From: Solenopsis invicta
Lineage: Eukaryota; Arthropoda; Insecta; Hymenoptera; Formicidae
DNA length: 64,000 nucleotides
NCBI RefSeq assembly: GCF_016802725.1
Contig: NC_052665.1
Location: forward strand, 24,942,501 to 25,006,500
Direction: 5' to 3'
Each line of letters starts with the position of its first letter. Position 1 is the first letter of the stretch. The notes beneath the pieces are model-generated. The model worked only from the letters and a program-made list of their open reading frames with translations. It was not told the origin of the DNA and did not search any database. A program made the position numbers and the translations under genes. Shown here piece by piece: positions 34,726-44,303 of the stretch.

Positions 34726-36045
34726 CGAGGTGTGTTCAAAAAGTATCGCGAATTTTGAATTTTCGCGGGTTACGTATATTCGAATTTCGATCTTTTTGTG
34801 GCGTTATGTTGGTACTCATGTCTCTCACTTATGCCGACAAGCTCGGCCATTTTGAATGTTCACTTAATTGTTGACAGCTGCTTTGCTTGCACGTGTTTTG
34901 GATCGTCTTCGATTTTTACCTATTCAAAAAAATGGATCAAAGAACCTGTATCAAATTTTGTGTGAAAAACGAAATTAAGTGCGCGGATGCATTCCGAATG
35001 TTGACTGTGGCATACGGAGAAGCTACCTTGGACCGAAGCAACGTTTATCGGTGGTACAAAATGTTCTCAGAAGGCCGAGAAGATGTGAACGACGAAGAGC
35101 GTGCCGGACGCCCGAGCACTTCAACAACAGACGAAAAAATTAATGAAGTGGAGAAAATGGTATTGGCCAATCGTCGAATCACCGTTAGAGAAGTTGCTGA
35201 GGACCTAAACATATCGATTGGCTCGTGCCATTCGATTTTTATCAATGATTTGGGCATGAGACGGGTCGCCGCGAAATTCGTACCAAAATTGCTCAATTGC
35301 GACCAAAAACAGCATCGCATGAACATTGCTAATGAGATGTTGGACTCTGTCCGCGACGACCCAAATTTGCTCCAGAGGGTCATAACTGGTGACGAATCGT
35401 GGGTTTATGGTTATGACGTGGAAACCAAAGCTCAATCATCTCAATGGAAGCTGCCGCACGAACCAAGACCGAAAAAAGCGCGCCAAGTTCGGTCAAATGT
35501 GAAAGTTTTGCTGACAGTTTTCTTCGATTGCAGGGGCGTGGTGCATCATGAGTTCTTGCCACAGGGTAGAACGGTCAATAAGGAATATTACCTGCAAGTT
35601 ATGCGCAATTTGCGCGAAGCAATCCGCCAGAAACGCCCGGATTTGTGGAAGAACAAAAATTGGCTTTTGCACCACGATAACGCCCCTGCTCACACATCGT
35701 TGCTTGTGCGCGACTTTTTGGCCAAAAACAACACACTAATGATGCCGCAGCCACCGTATTCCCCAGATCTGGCCCTGTGACTTTTTCTTGTTCCCTAAAC
35801 TGAAGAGGCCCATGAAAGGACGACGTTACGCTACGCTTGACGAGATAAAGACGGCATCGAAGGAGGAGCTGAACAAGATAAAAAAAAATGATTTTTTGAA
35901 GTGCTTCGAAGATTGGAAAAACCGTTGGCACAAGTGTATAATATCTCATGGGGATTACTTTGAAGGGGACAAAATAGATATTCATGAATAAATAAATAAT
36001 TTTTGAAAAAACACAAAATTCGCGATACTTTTTGAACACACCTCG
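34726..36045 (+). mobile_element. Mariner family 3, inserted in the P transposase
   Basis: 1,320 bp with ends CGAGGTGTGTTCAAAAAGTA, flanked by TA at 34724-34725 and 36046-36047. Opposite in orientation to the P gene. Its insertion splits exon 4 of that gene. It carries a near-complete but frameshifted transposase. Confidence 0.93.
34932..35991 (+). pseudogene. Mariner transposase with a 2-bp loss
   Basis: ATG at 34932 (MDQRTCIKFCVKNEIKC). Open through the HTH region (TLDRSNVYRWYKMFSEGRED), VITGDESWVYGYD (first Asp) and LLHHDNAPAHTS (second Asp). At about 35775, two bases are missing just before the third catalytic Asp: the expected PDLAPCDFFLFPK reads PDLAL-stop. The GAC of that Asp survives at 35779-35781 and the frame continues as DFFLFPKLKRPMKGRRY to 35991. 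Otherwise undamaged, so it is recent. Distinct from both other mariner families here. Confidence 0.92.
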
Positions 36046-38100
36046 TATTGCACCCGTATTGTGTAACATTGTTAAACATTTAGATAATAAATTTGCTCTT
36101 TCAATGGAATTTAAACTATTTATAAGAAAATATCCTATCGGAACTTTCCAATTACTATTCAGTGCAACAGCCATAAATACCAGGGCGTTTTTAGCTTTTG
36201 GTACTTGTTCACTTTGATTATCATTTCCGTCGATACCTAAATCAGTGTAACCGTAGAATTTACAACCATCCCAGTGAATGTTTTCACGAATTGACATTTC
36301 GTCCATTGTAAGATTGACAATAACATTTTTCTCTTTTTTAACTTTTTGGGCAATTGAATCAAAAGCTTGTTTTGTAAAGCCAAGATTACCATCGATTACT
36401 TTATACCATTTAGCTATAGTTTTTTCGTGCGGCAACAAATTCTTAAACTGTTTTCTAACATAATTATACGCTTTTGCCGAATAAAAATGCAACGTCATAG
36501 CAAATGCTCTTAAACTGGGAGAAATTTTAGCCGTTTTTGACTGTAACTTTCTAGCGATAATATCCTTCATGCTATCTGATGTCATTGTTTACAAGGGAAA
36601 ATAAAAATGTGAAAATAACAGTGAAAATAATATATTGATAAATACATACAATGTGTAAAAGAATATATTAAATAATCATACATTAGTAGCTTATTATTTT
36701 ACAATTTCAAATAGCAACGATATTACTTTATATTAAAAAATCTCAGCATGATTAAAAAAATTATTTTATATACAATATACCTGTATAGTCATTTCTGCTT
36801 CTTCTGAAATCAATTTTCTGTCTTTTAAAAGCTTGAGTAGTGACTGTAAATGTTCGACCTTTTTAGTCAGTCTACGATTTTTCTGATTTAAGTTAACCAC
36901 TTTCTTTTTCAAGGCATTTAATTTACTGACAACTATACCAAAGTTTCTTTTTGCACGACGGGGTGTATCAAATGCATGATCTATATCTATTTGCGAAACA
37001 TAAGCTGGGCGCCATTTTTTCTGCTTAATAATGTTTGATTTTGGCGATCTAAGTGATATACATGTTTGATCCTCTACATTATGTTCCATGTGAATATCAT
37101 TTACGAAATCTTCCACTGTTGCTTCTTCTTGTTGGGATTCTGGGTTCTCGTTCTTATCTTCTAACGGAACACATAGTTGTACAGATGCCGGAACAGTTGA
37201 AGAAGTTTCAGGAGAATCGAACATTTCATCTAGTTTTCTGAAACAAAATAACTTATATTTCAGATAATTAACCTACATTTTATCAATCTTTCATCAATCA
37301 CATTGCAAACAAATTCGAGCACACTTGAGAAGGCCCAGAGGCCCCCAAGTTGCGGCCTACAGAGGGTAATAAGTAAATCATTGTATCAAAAAAATATGTA
37401 CCTTTTTAATGATTTCTTTCTCTCTTTAGAAAGAAGCAACTCTGGATTTGATCCTTTTTTTAACATTTTTTTTTCTCCTTGAATATTTACAATATGAAAA
37501 CATGATTCTTTAAAATGTTTTCCACATATTCGCGTGGATTTTGAAATATCTATTTCCTTTAATCCAAATGCTGCTAACCATTTTGTGCGGATTTCAAGGT
37601 TCTTCGGAAATCTATAAGAATTCCATATATTATTTTATTTATCACAAATACTACTCTCAGACACTTGTTTTTTTTTAATTTATTAATTGTTCATAATTTA
37701 TTTTTATAGCTAGAAATAATGAAATAAATTAGCAATATAACTTCAAAATTCGCATTACCAGAGTTCAAGATTTCAATATATAATGCAGTTATACTTACAC
37801 ATGATAGGTAGACGCCTTATCTCGCTCTTTGCAGATATAGCAATACATCTATATCACCGCGTTCAAATCACTTATACAAAATTTTATTATTTTTCTCACT
37901 GTTTCTTTCCACTTACAATTAGGCTTAGCTGTTGCTGCTTTTCATAACCCCGCAGTGCTCGCGCGGCTCGCGCGTATCTATGGTTTTATTTATCGGAGCA
38001 TGCGCATTGCCGACTGGGCGCATTCTATATCCATCCTCGTCAATCTTTTGCGTATTGTATCTCCATCTTTGTCAATCTTCTCTGCGTCAACTCGAATGTA

Positions 38101-38301
38101 CACCCAAGGACTTTGATTCTGTCCATGGGGAAATTTTCCAAACTGAGAAGTCACCACTTTCTACATACTCGCAGTTCATGATTAATGAAACGACTAGAGC
38201 TTATTGGTCGTTACGTTAATCATGAAGTGTAAGTATGTAGAAAGATAGCGACTTCTCAGTTTGGAAAATTTCCCCATGGACAGAATCAAAATCCTTGGGT
38301 G
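38101..38301. mobile_element. Hairpin element MITE-C, copy in the P terminal region
   Basis: About 200-bp palindrome with ends CACCCAAGGACTTTGATTC, flanked by TA (38099-38100, 38302-38303). The loop region has GCTTATTGGTCGTTACG. It interrupts the subterminal part of the P element. Confidence 0.88.
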
Positions 38302-38361
38302 TACAGAGAACATAGGTCTATGTTCCTTCCAGTAATATATGTTCTAAGGTTGCAACACATT

Positions 38362-38459
38362 GGTTGTGTTCCGATATTAACTGCCAGTACTGAAAATGTA
38401 TAGTATATGTGACGTGAACTATAAATTTTCAGTACTGCCAGTAAAAACGGAACACAGCC
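38362..38459. mobile_element. MITE-B hairpin, single copy
   Basis: 98 bp with GGTTGTGTTCCGATATTAAC and its mirror, flanked by ATT on both sides. It lies in the right part of the split MITE-A. Confidence 0.85.
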
Positions 38460-38613
38460 ATTTTCTTCGATGGTTAGATGGTTCGATTCTTAATTGGTTG
38501 GATCCACAGGTAAGAACCAATGACGTTCGCCATTTGATGAGCAAATCTACATTCCAAAAACAATCAAAGAAAACGTGTCGCAACCTTGTAGCTCACGACT
38601 ATACAATGACCTT

Positions 38614-38744
38614 AGGCTTGTTTTCTATTCCTGCACTAGACTGCACTGGAACGTTCCTTCTTGCTTTCGCTAACTTTGAAACATCTATCTATTTTATTTT
38701 AAGTGTACACTTATTTAGAGAGTTCAGGAACAGAAAACAAACGG
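38614..38744. mobile_element. Hairpin element MITE-E
   Basis: 131 bp with ends AGGCTTGTTTTCTATTCC and GGAACAGAAAACAAACGG, flanked by CTT on both sides. An inverted copy at 42818-42948 is flanked by AAG, the same 3-bp duplication on the other strand. The long open frame across this region is an artefact. Confidence 0.8.
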
Positions 38745-38748
38745 CTTG

Positions 38749-39199
38749 TTTACACCGAGCACTTGATACGCGTACTAACTCGTAACTTTCTATTAATTTA
38801 TCTTACTTTCGACAATGCGTGTATACATAATACATATATTTAATTATCTCCGATTCATATTGTACCAACTTAATATACTATTTTTCAAATTTATTTCCGA
38901 AATTAAGATAATTTAATAGAAAATTACTAGTTAGTACGCGTATCAAGTGCTCGGTGTAAACTAGGACAATGGTTTTGTTTACACCGAATACTTGATACGC
39001 GTAATATTTAGTAACTTTCTATTCAATTATCTTAATATCGGTAATAAATTTAATGAATAGTATATTAAGCTGGTACAATATGAATCAAGATAATTAATTA
39101 AATATAGATATCACATATACATTTACACGTATTGTCGAAATTAAGACAATTTAATAGAAAGTTACTTGTTAGCATGCGTGTCAAGTGTTCGATGTAAAC
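38749..39199. mobile_element. Two adjacent copies of MITE-D
   Basis: Copies at 38749-38961 and 38977-39199, each with GTTTACACCGA(G/A)(C/T)ACTTGATACGCG at the left and its mirror at the right, and TAGTAACTTTCTATT subterminally. A third copy, split by other elements, spans 42796-45375. Confidence 0.8.
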
Positions 39200-39204
39200 T
39201 AGGT

Positions 39205-39385
39205 CAATAGAATCTTCTTAACTATTATTTGATAATCGATGTTTCGTAACATAATCGATTGTGTTTGAGCGATTATTTATTTAATTGATAGTTTAATAAT
39301 CGATTATTTAAACAATCGATTACTTGTCAATCGATTATTTAAAAACTCGATTAGTTATCAATCAATTATTTCTAACATCGTCTAT
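39205..39385. repeat. Cluster of AATCGATT motifs
   Basis: About ten occurrences of ATCGAT/AATCGATT or close variants in 180 bp, partly in tandem. It could be a decayed tandem repeat; ATCGAT-containing motifs can also be transcription factor sites in insects. Confidence 0.6.
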
Positions 39386-39751
39386 CACTAGTTGACAGCT
39401 ATGTAAACAAAGAAGTATTCCGTACTCATCGTTTAACCTGCAAACATTGTAATAAATCGTAGACGCTGTGTTAAACCAGAAAAAGATGTTAAAAATGTAT
39501 TCTTTAGAAATACAAGATAATAATGAAATTTACAATTTTTTGTGCCAAAAGATATTAACAATTTAGCTCTTAGTGGTAAATATTGTAATAAATTATTACA
39601 AAAATAAAAATTTTTTCATAATTTTTAACTTTTCAGATCCATCATGTGCAGAAAAAACTGTAATTATGCAAAAACAAAAATATCCCGAGTTATTTAATAA
39701 AAGTAAATCTACAAAAACTAAAACATATGATAAAAAAGGTATTAAAATTGT
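39386..39751 (+). other. Possible exon remnant
   Basis: After a plausible acceptor (TTAACTTTTCAG at about 39636) the text reads DPSCAEKTVIMQKQKYPEL, then KSKSTKTKTYDKK before a possible donor (GTATTA). I do not recognise the protein. The following hairpin at 39752 cuts it off. Confidence 0.2.
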
Positions 39752-39884
39752 ACGGATCCGATAGCGCACGGTACAATAGCCCACCAACCAATCATCCTGA
39801 CTTATCTAACCCAACCAACAGAAAAACTCTAGGAATCGGTCGCTGTGAGTGGTGGTGTGCTATCGGTCCCACTATCGGGATCCT
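39752..39884. mobile_element. Hairpin element MITE-F, copy 1
   Basis: Ends CGGATCCGATAGCGCACGG and CTATCGGGATCC. A second copy is at 42593-42738. The interior has AACCAATCATCCTGACTTA, mirrored loosely in the second copy. Confidence 0.75.
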
Positions 39885-40314
39885 AAAAATTTTCACAAAA
39901 TTCCAATAGTATACTAAATTTATGTATCAAATATTTATGATATTTATGTTTGTTAAGAAAAATTTCTACATTTTTGTCATCATTCTTACTTGAACTAGAA
40001 CTTGTAAAAGCCAAGAATCAAGTATCATCGCTTTATTTCTATTTATATTTACATATTTTATTAGAAAAAAAATAAATAAATATTTGTTCTTGAGACATAT
40101 TGATTTTTACAGGTTAAATGATGATTGCGAAACCAAAGAGAAACCTGAGAGCGGCTATGTCGGTTTTTTTTTTATAACGCTGAAATTCCCGGCGCACTAA
40201 CGGCTCACATTCATTCTGGCCAAAATGTTAATTAAAATCACATCTGTTTTGCGACTCTGTCGATAAAAATGGTTCAAGTCTGTGCTAAAATCATGTAATG
40301 GGGGTACCCCCATC

Positions 40315-41010
40315 CTTAGAACATATAGTACTGGAAGAAGCATAACCCTATCAGCCCCGTGCATTTGATTGTCCGAGAGTAGATTGACAAGGATGGAGAT
40401 ATGATGGTCCTAACTTGTAATTCGCATGCTCCATACAGATGCGTGCACGGTTGCCATCCAAGGCATCTAAGCTAACCTTCAATTGAGCTTTGTAAGTATT
40501 GAGTTGTATTGAGTTCAGGACGCGTAATCAAAAAATTCCTTTGGAAGAATTGAACACTATTTTACGAAATTGTGACAATAATGTATTGCTACATTAGCAA
40601 GGAACGAGATCAGGCGTCTACATATCACATGTAAGTTTAATTATTTACAAGATCTGTTTTTTAATCACAGAACAGAAATGATTAGATTAATTATTAAACA
40701 ATATTTAAAGATTCGAATCCATCATACGAATAAGCAAAAGAAGCTTTTCGCTTTGCGAAAAAGATAATTATATCAGGCACAAATATACAAAATTTGTACT
40801 GTTCGATAACTAATAAATAAACATACAAATTATTATTCACATTTGAATGCGTTTTTATTCAGTTAATATAAATTATAATTTGTCACTTGTTACTTCAATA
40901 TTTTTTTATCATAAATTAGTTTTTTATTGACCTTTATACATATACCGTTTTGTGGTGTCCAATTGGGTTTGTGCGCATCTGGGACCCTCCCCAGTATTAT
41001 ATGTTCTAAG
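40315..41010 (+). mobile_element. Internally deleted P-element derivative, 696 bp
   Basis: Ends CTTAGAACATATAGTACTGG and CCAGTATTATATGTTCTAAG, flanked by the exact 8-bp repeat CCCCCATC (40307-40314, 41011-41018). It retains the subterminal AGATTGACAAGGATGGAGATA, exon 1 and the C-terminal coding end of the P transposase; everything between is lost. Confidence 0.88.
40581..40800 (+). pseudogene. P transposase exon 1 fused to its C-terminal tail
   Basis: 40581-40630 encodes MYCYISKERDQASTYH with the donor GTAAGT at 40631, matching exon 1 of the P gene but with the second THAP Cys changed to Ser. From about 40645, QDLFFNHRTEMIRLIIKQYL and KIRIHHTNKQ correspond to the last residues of the full gene. 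The deletion joins intron 1 to the final exon. Confidence 0.8.
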
Positions 41011-41188
41011 CCCCCATCGTATGATTTTAGCACAGACTTGAACCATTTTTATTGACAGTGTCGCAAAATAAATATCATTTTAGTTTATATTCCGACCAGA
41101 ATAGATGTGCGTCGTTAGTGCGCCGGAAATTTTAGCGTTACAAGAAAGAGGCCGTCATGGCCACTCTCAGGTTCCTCTCTGGTGGAAC

Positions 41189-42249
41189 CATTGAACTATA
41201 CTTTAACTGGAATGGGCACTAGTCGCCAGAAAACGTTACGAGAGAGAGCCATTTTGAAGGGCCACCTCTCTTTGTCAGTACAGTCACATTAGAAAGTTTT
41301 GCAGTACCGGCACATGAGGATTAGATAAACGAGCGACTTGGGCTGTGTTCTGTTTTTACTGGCAGTACTGAAAATTTATAGTTCACGTCACATATACTAT
41401 ACATTTTCAGTACTGGCAGTTAATATCGGAACATAGCCCTTGGAAGCTGTAGTAGTCCCAGTGGCAATATGGCTACCATTCATGACGTCATTGATGTTAC
41501 TAGATGCTGTCGCAGTGCGCTGCGTACCAATAACGGAACGGATTTTTCACCACTGCCAGTACTGGCAGTTATATCGGAACACAGCCTTGAGTGACGTATG
41601 TACAGTCATGTTCATTATAGTTGCGACACTTTTTCTTAGATGCGTCTCTGAACATGCAACTATAACAAGAGCTGAGAACATGATTGGTTCTTACTTATGG
41701 ATCCAACCAATTACTTTCGCCGCTCTATAAGCAAAGCTACATTCCAAAAACCATCAAAGAAAAAGTGTCGCAACTATAATGAACACGACTGTACAGTCGT
41801 GTTCATTATAGTTGCGACACTTTTTCTTAGATGCGTTTCTGAACGCGAAACTATAACGAGAGCTGACAACGTGATTGGTACTTACTTGTGAATCTAACCA
41901 ATTACGTTCGCTGCTCAATGAACAAGGCTACATTCTAAAAATCATCGAAAAAAAAGTGTCGCAACTATAATGCAGGCGACTGTACAAACATAAATAAAAT
42001 TTTTCCTTTATATTTAACACTGTCTGTAAAAGTTAATTTTTTTCTCGTTTCCACGAATTCCGTTACATGCTGTATCAACATGAAAATAAAGAAGAAATTT
42101 AACTTTTGAGTAGGAATGTAAGGTGAATGCTGACGCATGCGCAGAGGATGCTTAGAAAAAGAGAGGTGGCCCCTCGCATCATGCTATTTCTATAACGTTT
42201 TCCGCTTACGGATGTAATATAGCAGTTCCAGTTATAGTATAGTTTAATG
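41189..42249. mobile_element. MITE-H copy 1 (hAT-type), with inserted hairpins
   Basis: Ends CATTGAACTATAC and mirror; flanks GGTGGAAC / GGCGGAAC (8 bp, one mismatch). The usual 450 bp is enlarged by MITE-B (41341-41438), a further MITE-B-like piece to 41586, and two abutting copies of a MITE-A relative (41603-41791 and 41794-41982) joined through one TA. Confidence 0.8.
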
Positions 42250-42341
42250 GGCGGAACACTTCTCCGTTTAGTTAAACAGCTACCAACTTTTAGAAAAAAA
42301 ATTAAGCCAAACATACACCGTTCAGAATATACCCTTAGGAT

Positions 42342-42452
42342 TGGTTTATAATAGTCGTTACGTAAGAAATTCACCAATCATAGTCGATTATTCTTTTATA
42401 CATCGACTATGATTGGTCAATTTCTTACGGTTACGACTATTATAAACCAACT
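42342..42452. mobile_element. Palindromic hairpin, about 110 bp
   Basis: GGTTTATAATAGTCGTTACG and its mirror, with CACCAATCATAGTCGA / TCGACTATGATTGG around the loop. Related to the 28798-28958 family. Confidence 0.8.
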
Positions 42453-42592
42453 TTTACGAAAAAAAACTATTGCCGGCCGTGTGATTATTACACGTGTCTG
42501 TGTGATTATTACTGGTAGCTCTGTAATTATCAAGGCAAATATTATTGCCTCTATAATAATTACTAGCAACGGAATACAGACGTGGATATTGG

Positions 42593-42738
42593 GCGGATCC
42601 CGATAGCACACGGGACCGATAGCACACCACCATTCACAGTGGTTCATGCCTAGAGTTTTTCCTAGAGTTAGTTGGGTTAGATAAGTCAAAATGATTAGTT
42701 AATGGGCTATTGCACCGTGCGCTATCGGATCCCGTCCG
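42593..42738. mobile_element. Hairpin element MITE-F, copy 2
   Basis: Ends GGATCCCGATAGCACACGG and CGTGCGCTATCGGATCCC. The interior contains TAGTTGGGTTAGATAAGTC as in copy 1, inverted. Confidence 0.75.
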
Positions 42739-42809
42739 GATATTATTCGCCTGTTGAGTATTACTAGAAAGACCACTGCATATGTAATAGTCCTAGTTTA
42801 CACCGAGTA

Positions 42810-43144
42810 CACCCAAGCCGTTTGTTTTCTGTTCCTGAACTCTCTAAATAAGTGTACACTTAAAATGAAATAAATAGATGTTTCAAAGTTAACGAAAGCA
42901 AGAAAGAACGTTTCAGTGCAGTCTAGTGCAGGAATAGAAAACAAGCCTAAGGACTTTGATTCTGTCCATGGGGAAATTTTTCAAACTGAAAAGTCGCTAT
43001 CTTTCTACATACTTACAGTTCATGATTAACGTAACAACCAATAAGCTCTAGTTGTTTCATTAATCATGAACTGCGAGTATGTAGAAAGTGGTGACTTCTC
43101 AGTTTGGAAAATTTCCCCATGGACAGAATCAAAGTCCTTGAGTG
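42810..43144. mobile_element. MITE-C copy carrying MITE-E
   Basis: TA at 42808-42809 and 43145-43146. MITE-E sits at 42818-42948 with AAG on both sides, splitting CACCCAAG from GACTTTG. The rest is a normal MITE-C palindrome. Confidence 0.82.
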
Positions 43145-43451
43145 TACTTGATACGCGTACTAATTAGTAATTTTCTATTAAATTATCTTAATTTTGGAAA
43201 TAAATTTAAAAAAATAGTATATTAAGTTAGTACAATATGAATCAAGATAATTAAATATATGTATTATGTATACACGCATTGTCAAAAGTAAGATAAATTA
43301 ATAGAAAGTTACGAGTTAAGGTGCGAATTCATGCAGCGATAAATCGCTGGCGACTTTCCCCTTCTACCTCGATTTTCCCCTTCTACACATATTTGTGCCG
43401 AATCCGTTGGAATCCGTCGACAAATCGTCAGAAGTTCAACTTGGTTGAACT

Positions 43452-43733
43452 TCAGCGACAAGTCGACACAATCGTGAGCAGTATAGAATCTTCAAATACC
43501 AGTTTAGGAACGGATACGTGAAAAAAGCTATGATCCTGACGGTCTTTTAAGTATGGAGCTACCCAATACTGTTTCTTTTCGTAATGCCGTTTCTGTTGTG
43601 TTTTTTGCAATTCCAACATTATAGCACTTGTAATCACTATTCGTCGCTTTTTAATTGCTCTTGCTATTGCTGTTCCCAAAATATTTGCGCATTCAGCAGA
43701 ATACACCTTATTTGAACGTATTGTCACTTTCAT
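43452..43733 (-). pseudogene. Harbinger transposase N-terminal remnant
   Basis: 93 codons from 43733. The stretch KRHYEKKQYWVAPYL, then KDRQDHSFFHVSVPKL, resembles the (R/K)R(R/Y)WVxPxxxxRxxxG N-terminal region of Harbinger transposases. The catalytic DDE part is missing. The N-terminal 40 residues are not recognised. Confidence 0.5.
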
Positions 43734-44003
43734 TTTTCTTCACTCTTCAATTTCTATTAAAAATAATACTTATTACTCTGTAATTATTAACTAATAATTT
43801 ACTGAGTTGATTGCGCCTATTGACACTAAACGCCTATTGCGCCTTTTGCAATCAACTCAGTAAATTATTAGTTAATAATTACAGATTAATAAGTATTATT
43901 TTTAATAAAAATAATACTTATTTTATTTTATACTTTTTTAATACTTTTTTTTATATTTATTATACTTTTAGTCGCTAGCGATTTGTCGCCACATGAATAT
44001 GTA

Positions 44004-44204
44004 CACCCAAGGACTTTGATTCTGTCCATGGGGAAATTTTCTAAACTAAAAAGTCGCTATCTTTCTACATATTTACAGTTTATGATTAACGTAACGACCA
44101 ATAAGCTCTAGTTGTTTCATTAATCATGAACTGCAAATATGTAGAAAGTGATGACTTCTCAGTTTGAAAAATTTCCCCGTGGACAGAATCAAAGTCCTTG
44201 GGTG
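44004..44204. mobile_element. MITE-C copy inside Harbinger element 1
   Basis: TA at 44002-44003 and 44205-44206, ends CACCCAAGGACTTTGATTC and mirror. Confidence 0.88.
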
Positions 44205-44303
44205 TACTAGGAGAAAAGCGACAGATACTTGACGCTGGCGTTACTTTTCCCCCACTTCTTCCAAGTCGCCAGCGATTTATCGCTGCATGAATTCGCAGCT
44301 TTA

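Larger units (their letters stand above)
30676..37848 (-). pseudogene. P-element-like THAP transposase gene, interrupted
   Basis: Five exons inferred from splice sites. Exon 1 37799-37848 (MYCYICKERDKASTYH, donor GTAAGT). Exon 2 37402-37611 (FPKNLEIRTKWLAAFGL, RICGKHFKESCF). Together they form a THAP C2CH zinc finger. Exon 3 36781-37237 holds a leucine-zipper-like coiled coil (about LNALKKKVVNLNQKNRRL). Exon 4 34601-36575 (LRAFAMTLHFYSAKAYNYV, LTMDEMSIRE) is split by a mariner, across which GAI joins CNSITFDGAAVNLSM in frame. Exon 5 34507-33509 (WDACHMLKLIRN, GGFNNNPTAYQFRNAYRRLL, YISGFVSKAVKKL) continues after a 2.46-kb insertion at 31046-30676 (DTCALNRIKNRGGLTIS). The exon 3/4 junction has mismatched phases with the only good sites, so a frameshift may also be present. 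Confidence 0.85.
30473..38348 (-). mobile_element. P-like transposon with nested insertions
   Basis: Ends CTTAGAACATATATTACTGG and further to a 31-bp inverted repeat (30473-30503 and 38318-38348), with an exact 8-bp duplication GTTGCAAC (30465-30472 and 38349-38356). A 31-bp terminal repeat and an 8-bp duplication are the P-element format. Total 7,876 bp; without the three younger insertions it is about 3.9 kb. A subterminal block GTTGACACAGAGAAGATTGAC recurs near both ends. It encodes a five-exon THAP transposase on the minus strand. Confidence 0.88.
30448..38600. mobile_element. Hairpin element MITE-A, split by a P element and MITE-B
   Basis: Ends CAGTCGTGAGCTA at 30448 and the mirror TAGCTCACGACT at 38600, each next to TA. 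Undisturbed copies of about 190 bp are at 46532-46729 and 48007-48195. The left piece ends at 30472, where the P element begins; its text resumes at 38349 as GTTGCAACACATT. MITE-B then splits it again at 38362-38459, and the remainder TTTTCTTCGATGG and onward follows to 38600. Confidence 0.75.
40129..41188. mobile_element. Hairpin element MITE-G, split at its tip
   Basis: Left arm 40129-40306 and right arm 41019-41188 form an inverted repeat (AACCTGAGAG..GGC, GCGCACTAACG, TTCAAGTCTGTGCTAAAATCAT). At the tip the text GGGGGTACCCCCAT was the target of the P derivative at 40315-41010. Confidence 0.8.
43319..44300. mobile_element. PIF/Harbinger-derived element 1
   Basis: Ends AG(G/C)TGCGAATTCATGCAGCG and CGCTGCATGAATTCGCAGCT with a 30-bp perfect inverted core, flanked by TTA (43316-43318 and 44301-44303). 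A TTA duplication fits PIF/Harbinger, as does the coding remnant inside. It also holds a palindrome at about 43755-43915 and MITE-C at 44004-44204. Confidence 0.8.

Noticed and set aside
38396..38785. 129-codon frame as a gene
   Set aside because: It crosses the boundaries of three separate hairpin elements (MITE-B, MITE-A and MITE-E).
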